Of a stretch of DNA of 38,048 nt, positions 15,269-22,431 are shown one piece after another. Under the pieces are notes generated by a model. The model did no database searches and had not been told where the DNA came from. It saw only the letters and a list, made by a program, of their open reading frames with translations. Made by a program: the position numbers and the translations under genes. Location: assembly GCA_001449105.1 (NCBI GenBank), contig LNIY01000099.1:1-38048 (forward strand), given 5' to 3'. The stretch's first letter is position 1, and every line of letters starts with the position of its first letter. The stretch is from Caulobacter vibrioides. GTDB taxonomy: Bacteria; Pseudomonadota; Alphaproteobacteria; Caulobacterales; Caulobacteraceae.

Positions 15269-15910
15269 TTGACTACGACCACCATCGCCGCGCCTTCGCC
15301 CAGACCCATGTCCTGGCCCGCCCGCCTCGCCTGGATCGGCCTGGTCCTGCTTTGCCTGGGCGTCGTCGCCTACTCGGCCCGCTACCTGCTGCATCCGCCC
15401 AGGACGCCGGCCGAAGCCCTGGGCAATCCGCGCGGCGTACCCTGGCTGCTCGTCCACATCGCCGGCTCGGTCACCGCGCTGGTGGTCGGCTCGCTGCAGT
15501 TCCTGCCCGCCCTGCGCCGGGGCGCAAGCCCGCCGCACCGCTGGACCGGGCGGATCTATGTCGTGGCGTGCCTGGTCGGCGGCGCGGCGGGGCTGGTGCT
15601 GGCGCCCGGCTCATCGGCCGGGCCGATCGCCTCGGTCGGCTTCGGCGCCCTCGCCATCCTCTGGATCGCCGTGAACATTCTGGGCTGGCGGGCCGCCATG
15701 CAGGGCCGCTTCACCGAGCATCGCCGCTGGATGGTCCGTTCCTGGGCGCTGACCCTGGCGGCCGTCACCCTGCGGCTCTACCTGCCGCTGGTCATGGTTC
15801 TCGATCTGCCGTTCCTGCCCTGGTACCGCGCCATCTCGTTCCTGGCCTGGGTTCCCAACCTGATCCTCGCCGAGCTCTGGCTGTGCCGCGGGAGCAAGCT
15901 TGGCTATTGA
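15269..15910 (+). CDS. DUF2306 family membrane protein
   Basis: The protein is 213 residues from TTG 15269, or 200 from ATG 15308 (MSWPARLAW). It has six predicted membrane helices. Conserved-looking His/Arg motifs are HRWTGRIY between helices two and three and EHRRWMVRSW between four and five, typical of DUF2306 proteins. The function of the family is unknown. A heme or quinone link has been suggested by its histidines, but that is speculation here. It is divergent from the LytTR regulator. Pairing of LytTR membrane regulators with small membrane proteins is common, so it may be the sensor partner or the target. Confidence 0.85.
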   Translation: MTTTTIAAPSPRPMSWPARLAWIGLVLLCLGVVAYSARYLLHPPRTPAEALGNPRGVPWLLVHIAGSVTALVVGSLQFLPALRRGASPPHRWTGRIYVVACLVGGAAGLVLAPGSSAGPIASVGFGALAILWIAVNILGWRAAMQGRFTEHRRWMVRSWALTLAAVTLRLYLPLVMVLDLPFLPWYRAISFLAWVPNLILAELWLCRGSKLGY

Positions 15911-15945
15911 CGTCGGCGCGAAGCCCTGGACAACTTGTGGTTAAG

Positions 15946-15974
15946 GCGCGCACGCCAGGGCTGAGCGTGCGCGC
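15946..15974 (+). promoter_or_regulatory. Perfect 10-bp inverted repeat ahead of the TIR gene
   Basis: GCGCGCACGC (15946-15955) and GCGTGCGCGC (15965-15974) form a perfect stem with a 9-base loop. It ends 23 bases before ATG 15998 and lies 35 bases after the DUF2306 stop. It lacks a U-run. It may terminate the upstream gene, insulate the TIR gene from read-through, or bind a repressor. Confidence 0.45.
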
Positions 15975-15997
15975 GACCTTTCCCGAGGGGCGCAGGC

Positions 15998-17485
15998 ATG
16001 GCGGACATCTTCATCAGCTATCGCATGGATGACAGCACCGTCCTGGCTCGCGAACTGGCCCGACTGCTGCGCAAGGTCGGCTGGACGGTATGGTTCGCCC
16101 CCGAACTCGCCATCGGCGACGAGCTGGAAGAGAAGATCGACCCGGAGCTGGCGGCCGCGCGCTGCGTGATTGGCCTGTGGTCAAGGACGGCGGCGGCCTC
16201 GCCCCATGTCGAGGCCGAGTTCGTCTACGCCAAGCAGCACCGCAAGCTGCTGGCGACCATCACCGACGCAACCCCGATCCCCGAGCACTTCAAGACCGCG
16301 ATCATCGGGAACCTCAGCAAGTTCAGCATGATGACCTACGGCCCGGACCTGCCGCAGCTGTTGCGCGGCGTCGCCGGCATGATCGGCCTGCCGGCGGGGT
16401 TCGAGGATGTGGAAACCCTGATCGCCTCGGCCGTGGACGAAGAGTTCGGCTTCTACCGCCTGGGCAACATCACCGTGCCGGCCAAGTACCTGTTCGGCTC
16501 GCCGCGAGAGCCGTTCAGGCCGGAAGACGTGGTGATCCACGACACCGACATCGTCCACGAGGACCGGCCGGACTATCCGCAAATTCTACGCGATGCGTAT
16601 CCCGTTCTGCTGGCCGACGTGTTCACAAGGTTCAACATCGACGCGAGCCGCTACCACGACAACAGCCTTCCGCGTCTCGACGGATGGCGGCAGGCGCCGG
16701 AACTGGCCGACGACTCGCGGGGCCAGTTGCACCTGCACTTCTCCCGGACGACCTACTTTCAGCTGTGGGCGACCAATGTCGGCGTCGATACGCCGTACGA
16801 TAATCCCCAGCTCGGCCGCCAGACCACCATCCGGCAATCCTACTGCTACCCGCCGTACGAGGACCTGTTCCAGTCCGTCCTGTCCAACAACCCCAGCGTC
16901 GAGGTGGTCGTCATCTCGGAGAATCCGGATCAGACGCCAGCTCGCCAGGTCCTCATCCGCCGACGGAGGCTGAATGTCGCGGGCTATCGGGGATGGTTTC
17001 AGAGCAGCGCGTCAGGGCACCTGAGCCTCGCGCACCGGGACGCCGCAGGTCGGCCATCGCCGTTCGCGGCCGCCATCGGGGAGGCGATCCAGGAAATCTC
17101 CCACTCCCTGGACCTCGCGCCGGAAGACTTCCGCCTGATCGGCCTCACCCTGAAGGAGCAGGATTTCAACCCCAGCTTCTACGGCTTCATTCAGACTGAT
17201 CGGCTCGCTTCCGAACTGGTCAGCGATTTTTGCCGGGACGACTATGAAGGCAAGAAGTCCGCCATCGCCTTCGATCCCGAGACCGTCCTGCGGCACATCG
17301 TCGAGAACCCCTGGTATCCGCTGAGCGCCATGGCGCTGATGGCCACGCTATTCACCTTCTACCCGAGCCAGGAGATCCACGCCGTCGCACGACGGCTGCC
17401 CGTGAAAAGGGTCCAGGACTTCTATTTCGAGCACAACGACACCGAGGACCAGGAGAAGAAGGCCAGCGTCGCCGTGCCTGCGTGA
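15998..17485 (+). CDS. TIR-domain protein with Nudix-like C-terminal half (putative defence sensor or synthase)
   Basis: The 495-residue protein opens MADIFISYRMDD, the start of a bacterial TIR domain (residues 3-128). Typical features follow: GWTVWFAPELAIGDELEEKI, CVIGLWSRT and SPHVEAEFVYAKQHRKLL. In that helix Glu74 occupies the position of the NAD-cleaving glutamate. TIR enzymes of this type cleave NAD or make cyclic or histidine-linked ADP-ribose signals. Residues 150-495 are different. From about 245 the pattern, ending in SGHLSLAHRDAAGRPSPFAAAIGEAIQEI and LTLKEQDFNPSFYGF, resembles a Nudix fold in which the catalytic REUxEE has become GEAIQEIS. I infer a ligand-binding rather than hydrolytic domain. 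A three-helix membrane protein follows at 60 bases. The TIR call is firm; the Nudix reading is moderate; a phage-defence role is inferred. Confidence 0.88.
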   Translation: MADIFISYRMDDSTVLARELARLLRKVGWTVWFAPELAIGDELEEKIDPELAAARCVIGLWSRTAAASPHVEAEFVYAKQHRKLLATITDATPIPEHFKTAIIGNLSKFSMMTYGPDLPQLLRGVAGMIGLPAGFEDVETLIASAVDEEFGFYRLGNITVPAKYLFGSPREPFRPEDVVIHDTDIVHEDRPDYPQILRDAYPVLLADVFTRFNIDASRYHDNSLPRLDGWRQAPELADDSRGQLHLHFSRTTYFQLWATNVGVDTPYDNPQLGRQTTIRQSYCYPPYEDLFQSVLSNNPSVEVVVISENPDQTPARQVLIRRRRLNVAGYRGWFQSSASGHLSLAHRDAAGRPSPFAAAIGEAIQEISHSLDLAPEDFRLIGLTLKEQDFNPSFYGFIQTDRLASELVSDFCRDDYEGKKSAIAFDPETVLRHIVENPWYPLSAMALMATLFTFYPSQEIHAVARRLPVKRVQDFYFEHNDTEDQEKKASVAVPA

Positions 17486-17545
17486 CATCGCACCGCCGCC
17501 AAGTCTTTCAGCCGAACGGGCGCCGCCATTTCAAAAGGACTGAAG

Positions 17546-18049
17546 TTGAACGTGACGGCTTCCCCTCCGACCGATCTCCAGCTGCAAGCGCGCATCGCGC
17601 ACCTGACGATGATACAGGGCATCATTGGCCGCATGGCTGGTTACTCGGCCAGCGTGAAGACCTTCACCCTGACCATCGCGGCCGCCCTGATCGCGGTCGC
17701 CATCGACAAGGATCAGCCGGTCCTGTTTCATGCCGGCGCGGCGATCGTCTTCGTCTTCGCGCTCCTCGACGCCTACTATCTGGCGGTCGAGAAATGCTTC
17801 CGGGATCTCTACGGCGAGGTGGCGGGACGGGATTGGAGCGTGGCGCTGGATCTGGGCATCCGGCAGCGGCCGGCCTCTCTGAGCGCCGTGCTGCGCGCGT
17901 CGACCAGCGCTTCGATCTGGGGCTTCTATCTGCTGCTGCTGGTGAGCTTCGCGTCGCTTCCCTACGTTTCGTCGCGAGCCAAGGCGACGATCCATCCGGG
18001 CCAGAAGCCTCCGGCCGCGGCCTCTCCCGCCAAAACGCCCGCAAAGTAG
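17546..18049 (+). CDS. Three-helix membrane protein, putative effector partner of the TIR protein
   Basis: The 167-residue product begins at TTG 17546 with AAGGA six bases upstream. GTG 17552 is a weaker alternative. An amphipathic helix (HLTMIQGIIGRMAGYSASVK) leads into membrane spans at about 37-53, 60-79 and 122-140. Between the second and third lies FALLDAYYLAVEKCFRDLY (71-89), a motif I associate with a widespread family of small uncharacterised membrane proteins. The C-terminus is a Pro/Ala/Lys tail. It has the same strand as the TIR gene with a 60-base gap, so co-transcription is likely. By analogy with TIR or CBASS systems whose effectors are small membrane proteins, it may open the membrane when the TIR product accumulates. 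That role is inference. Confidence 0.8.
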   Translation: MNVTASPPTDLQLQARIAHLTMIQGIIGRMAGYSASVKTFTLTIAAALIAVAIDKDQPVLFHAGAAIVFVFALLDAYYLAVEKCFRDLYGEVAGRDWSVALDLGIRQRPASLSAVLRASTSASIWGFYLLLLVSFASLPYVSSRAKATIHPGQKPPAAASPAKTPAK

Positions 18050-18060
18050 CCCCACGCAAA

Positions 18061-18090
18061 ACGCCGCCCGACCTGTCGGCCGGACGGCGT
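18061..18090. terminator. Hairpin between the TIR/membrane genes and rtcB
   Basis: ACGCCG (18061-18066) pairs with CGGCGT (18085-18090), and inside lies a second perfect stem, CCGAC/GTCGG. It follows the membrane gene stop by 11 bases and sits between convergent genes. There is no U-run, so efficiency is uncertain. Confidence 0.45.
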
Positions 18091-18171
18091 CCTAGAGCCC
18101 TGCATGCAGGCTCGTCTCCAGGCGGCCGCGTGACGGGCGCCGAAACCGCACGCACTTCGGCTGTCACGCGG

Positions 18172-19389
<1,218 letters not shown>

Positions 19390-19454
19390 GGGCTTCTCCT
19401 TTCCAATCCGCCCCTCCCGGCGTCTTGGTCGAAGGGATTCCCGCGCAAAAACGA

Positions 19455-19486
19455 AAAACCCCTCCGGCCAGGCCAGGAGGGGTTTT
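19455..19486 (-). terminator. Strong rho-independent terminator
   Basis: AAAACCCCTCC (19455-19465) and GGAGGGGTTTT (19476-19486) form a perfect 11-bp stem with a 10-base loop. Read on the minus strand, the stem is followed by TTTTTCGTTTTT, a good U-tract. It ends a minus-strand transcript coming from 19.5-19.7 kb, before the rtcB start. Confidence 0.85.
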
Positions 19487-19514
19487 CTTCGTACTTCCCG
19501 AAATCCTTTCGGAT

Positions 19515-19613
19515 CTAGGCCGTCTTCCCCTCCGACACGCATGCGTCATTACCCTCGACCTGGCGGTCGAGTTGGTAGCTGACGGGCATGATCGGCAGGG
19601 CTTTGCGCGCCAT
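19515..19613 (-). CDS. Possible 32-residue small protein (or sRNA)
   Basis: A minus-strand ORF from ATG 19613 encodes a 32-residue soluble, charged peptide beginning MARKALPIMPVSYQLDR. It is followed 28 bases later by a strong terminator, so a short transcript surely ends here. AAGGA lies about 11 bases before the ATG. There is no hydrophobic span and no family that I know. The transcript might instead be a non-coding RNA. The terminator is the firm part; the coding call is tentative. Confidence 0.35.
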   Translation of the reverse strand: MARKALPIMPVSYQLDRQVEGNDACVSEGKTA

Positions 19614-19751
19614 GATCTTCGAGGTCCTTATCGGGAGGCGGGCGATTACAGGGTTATGCCAGGCCGCGCCAGGGGGCGGGCGAGCGGCGCGCGCGGAAGT
19701 TGCGGCGGGTGTGGCAAATTTGCTGCCCGCCGCCCCCCCCTCAAGGGACCG

Positions 19752-20309
19752 TCAGAACGTCATCGCGTCGATGAAGCCGAGGCGCCAGTCAGTCGTCTTC
19801 CTGAAGGTCAGCTCGACATCGTGCTTTTCGACGCCGCCGCGCCCCTGCGCCAGGATCTCGACCCGAACCGGCTCGTCGAAGTTTCTCCAGATCGGCTTGA
19901 GATCCAGCTCGCAGGTCGCGATTTCAGGCCCGCACGCGCGGCCGACTTCGCGCGCGCCCTGGCGAGCGACGATGCGTAATGCACGGCTCGCCTCGCCGGC
20001 CTCCACCAGCACCGAGAAGCTCTGGGGCTCCACGAGCGGATATAGGTGAACCGGCCAGCCTCGCTCGGTGCGCCACGCCTTCACGAGCCCGTAGTCGAAG
20101 CCGATCGTGTCGGGCTGCGAAACCTCGACGGCCACGTCGCTCGTTATGCTCAGACCGTAGAAAAGAAACGGCGCGGAGACGACGATCACGCCGACGGCGA
20201 GCCAGACCTTACGCACGCGAGCCCTCATCTGTTCGCCGGACCGGGCCGCCTTCCACTCTTGGGACTTGGGCGCTCGGGACTGCAGAGCAGGGGACGTAAG
20301 CTCGGCCAT
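19752..20309 (-). CDS. Single-span membrane protein of unknown function
   Basis: The product is 185 residues from ATG 20309, or 158 from ATG 20228 (MRARVRKVW), which places the basic residues right before the one hydrophobic span VWLAVGVIVVSAPFLFYGLSI. I keep the longer start with low certainty because neither has a strong ribosome site. The remainder (about 110 residues) should lie outside the membrane and is beta-rich, with two cysteines in RACGPEIATCELDL that may form a disulfide. No family is recognised. It ends ahead of the small ORF and terminator that precede rtcB. Confidence 0.6.
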   Translation of the reverse strand: MAELTSPALQSRAPKSQEWKAARSGEQMRARVRKVWLAVGVIVVSAPFLFYGLSITSDVAVEVSQPDTIGFDYGLVKAWRTERGWPVHLYPLVEPQSFSVLVEAGEASRALRIVARQGAREVGRACGPEIATCELDLKPIWRNFDEPVRVEILAQGRGGVEKHDVELTFRKTTDWRLGFIDAMTF

Positions 20310-20443
20310 AGGTCGCGTCAACACGCAGCGGATCACCGCTGACGTGCAGATGCGGACGGAGACGGACCGTCTCCGATCGGTGAACACAGAAGGCGAAAGT
20401 CTATACGCGGGTCAGCAGCCTGATCCCGCGGGAAAGTTAGGCG

Positions 20444-20569
20444 TCAGGCCAGTTCCGGCTTGTCCGAGAGCGCTTCGCCGATAGCGCGGGCGCAGCCCGG
20501 CAGGCCAAGGGCGCCGATGAACGACAGGGCCACGGCGCAGACCAGCATGATCGGTTGGAAGATGCGCAT
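20444..20569 (-). CDS. 41-residue membrane miniprotein
   Basis: From ATG 20569, with GGAG eight bases upstream (GGTGGAGAATAACGC before the start), the minus strand encodes 41 residues. A hydrophobic span (PIMLVCAVALSFIGALGLPG) comes first, then a cysteine and a polar tail ending SDKPELA. All codons fit local GC3 use. It could be a one-span membrane protein, or a tiny exported peptide if the span is a signal. LPGC is not a standard lipobox. The function is unknown. Confidence 0.55.
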   Translation of the reverse strand: MRIFQPIMLVCAVALSFIGALGLPGCARAIGEALSDKPELA

Positions 20570-20723
20570 GCGTTATTCTCCACCTTGTCCCGCCGGTCCC
20601 ATGAAGGGATCGGCCGCGGGGTTGATAGACCGCCGTCCAGCACGCTTAAATCGCAAGCTTGACGTTGGTTCCGGTTGCGACTCCGGAAAACTCAGCATGC
20701 GGCATAAATGCCTCAAACTTATG

Positions 20724-22166
20724 TCAGTGGTCCAGGCCATAGGCGCTTCTGGCGGCTTCTATCCTCGACAATTTAGCGTTCAGCGGGCCCCAGTCGTCGG
20801 CCTGGTCGATCGGCGCCCACAGGGCCTCGACCTCCTCGATCAGCAGCTCCTCGGGCTCGGACCGTCCGAACACGGGATTTTCCAGGCGCTCGGGACGATC
20901 CGGCTCGAAGCCCGCCAGCCGTGAGCGGAAGTCGGCGAAGGCGGGATCCTGGTAGAGCGCGCCGCGCGGCCCCTCCAGGGCTCGACGCTCCGACGCCTCG
21001 CCGCCGAACCAGTCGAAGAAGAACGGCTCCCAGCGCAGGGCCTCGCCGCCGGCGACCTTGGGCCCCTCGGCCAGGGCCTTGAAGGCGGCGTTGACCAGCT
21101 CGACGTCGGCCTCGGCGCCGCGGCTCCTGACCGCCAGCCGCGCGATCATCGCCTCGCGCAGGCCCTCCTTGTAGGCGTCGGAGAAGCGGTTCAGCGCGGC
21201 GATCAGGCCCGCCTGGTCGGGACTGACCAGAACCAGGCACGCGGCCAGCTGCTGCAGGTTCCAGAACCCGGCCTCCGGCTGGCGGCCGAAGCTGTAGAGC
21301 CCCGAATGGTCGAAATAGGCGGCTGTGAAGTTGGGATCGTTCCCGGGCAGGAAGCGCCAGGGGCCGTAGTCGAAGCTTTCGCCGGTGACCACCATGTTGT
21401 CGGTGTTGAGCACCCCGTGCACGAAGCCGGCCGCCATCCAGCAGGCGACAAGGCGGGCGGTGCGGCTCACCACCTCCTCGAACATCGCCGTCGGCCGGTC
21501 GGGCGCGTCGGCCAGATGCGGGAAATAGGTCTCGACCACGTGGTCGACGAGCCGTCCGATCAGGTCGGCGCGCTCGAAATAGGCCAGCCGCTGGAAGGTC
21601 CCGAAACGGATGTGGCTGTGCGAGAGGCGCGTCAGCACCGCCGAGCGGGTCGGGCTGGGCTCGTCGCCGCGGGTCAGGGCCTCGCCGGTCTCGATCAGGC
21701 TGAAGGCGCGCGAGGTCGGCACGCCCAGCGCCTCCAGCAGGCCGGCGGCCAGGATCTCGCGCATGCCGCCCTTCAGGGTCAGGCGGCCGTCGCCGTGGCG
21801 CGACCACGGCGTCTGGCCCGAGCCCTTGGTGGCCAGATCCAGCAGGCGATCGGTTCCCTCTTCCCGCAGCTGCGCGAACAGGAAGCCCCGGCCGTCGCCG
21901 AGCTCGGGATTGTACGAGCGGAACTGGTGGCCGTGATAGCGCATGGCCAAGGGACTCGGCTGGGCGCCCGGCAGGGGGGCGAACCGCCCGAAGTGGGCGA
22001 TCCACTCGGCGTCGCCCAGGGTTTCGAGGCCCACGGTCGCGGCGGCGCGATCGTTGCGGAATCGCAGGATCGTTTCGGGAAAGTCGGCGGCGGCCACCGG
22101 GTCGGCGAACTCGCTCCCCAGCGGGGCGAAGCGGGAATCGGGGCGATATCGTGCGGAGACCGGCAT
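20724..22166 (-). CDS. selO: Protein adenylyltransferase SelO (YdiU/UPF0061)
   Basis: The 480-residue product matches the usual length of bacterial SelO. Recognisable parts are YHGHQFRSYNPELGDGRG, the ATP-site lysine in DLATKGSGQTPWSR, the catalytic segment GVLNTDNMVVTGESFDYGPW and FDHSGLYSFGRQP. SelO is a pseudokinase-fold enzyme that binds ATP upside down and attaches AMP to Ser, Thr or Tyr of redox-related proteins. ATG 22166 (MPVSARYRPDSRF) was chosen over much longer in-frame extensions because the conserved fold starts there. It diverges from a TonB-dependent receptor with 265 bases between. Confidence 0.94.
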   Translation of the reverse strand: MPVSARYRPDSRFAPLGSEFADPVAAADFPETILRFRNDRAAATVGLETLGDAEWIAHFGRFAPLPGAQPSPLAMRYHGHQFRSYNPELGDGRGFLFAQLREEGTDRLLDLATKGSGQTPWSRHGDGRLTLKGGMREILAAGLLEALGVPTSRAFSLIETGEALTRGDEPSPTRSAVLTRLSHSHIRFGTFQRLAYFERADLIGRLVDHVVETYFPHLADAPDRPTAMFEEVVSRTARLVACWMAAGFVHGVLNTDNMVVTGESFDYGPWRFLPGNDPNFTAAYFDHSGLYSFGRQPEAGFWNLQQLAACLVLVSPDQAGLIAALNRFSDAYKEGLREAMIARLAVRSRGAEADVELVNAAFKALAEGPKVAGGEALRWEPFFFDWFGGEASERRALEGPRGALYQDPAFADFRSRLAGFEPDRPERLENPVFGRSEPEELLIEEVEALWAPIDQADDWGPLNAKLSRIEAARSAYGLDH

Positions 22167-22279
22167 GGACGCCAGATGCGCCCGCCGCCCCTCGCGCGCA
22201 AGGGAAGGGCCCGCGATCGGGTTTTTAAGAACCTCGGCATGTTCGCATAACGCTGTCGCAGTTTCGCAACAGGAACCTT

Positions 22280-22363
22280 GGAACCGTTCCACAGCAAGGT
22301 TTTCGCTTGCCGAGCATACGGAGCGCCCATAACCATTGGCTGTCCGTTCGAACGATCGTTCGA
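22280..22363. promoter_or_regulatory. Operator-like palindromes between selO and the receptor gene
   Basis: TCGAACGATCGTTCGA (22348-22363) is a perfect 16-bp palindrome and contains the direct repeat CGTTCGA twice, 12 bases apart. Upstream, GGAACCGTTCC (22280-22290) is a second dyad. Perfect symmetry of this length suits a dimeric repressor such as a TetR-type protein. The larger site is 68 bases before the receptor ATG, a good place for promoter control. No regulator gene is adjacent. Confidence 0.45.
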
Positions 22364-22431
22364 GCGAAGGCCAATCAAAAAACCGGCGGGGGCGGTGCAA
22401 GCGCTCTCGTCATAACGAACCGAGGTAGGAA

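Larger units (their letters stand above)
19390..19751. other. Gene-poor stretch upstream of rtcB
   Basis: These 362 bases between rtcB and the next large minus-strand gene hold a strong terminator (19455-19486) and a possible 32-residue ORF (19515-19613), both described separately. The rest (19614-19751) is GC-rich with a C-run at about 19733-19741 and a short AT-rich patch GGCAAATTTGCTGCC (19713-19727). That patch contains the palindrome GCAAATTTGC and could be an operator or promoter element for the small transcript. Confidence 0.4.
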
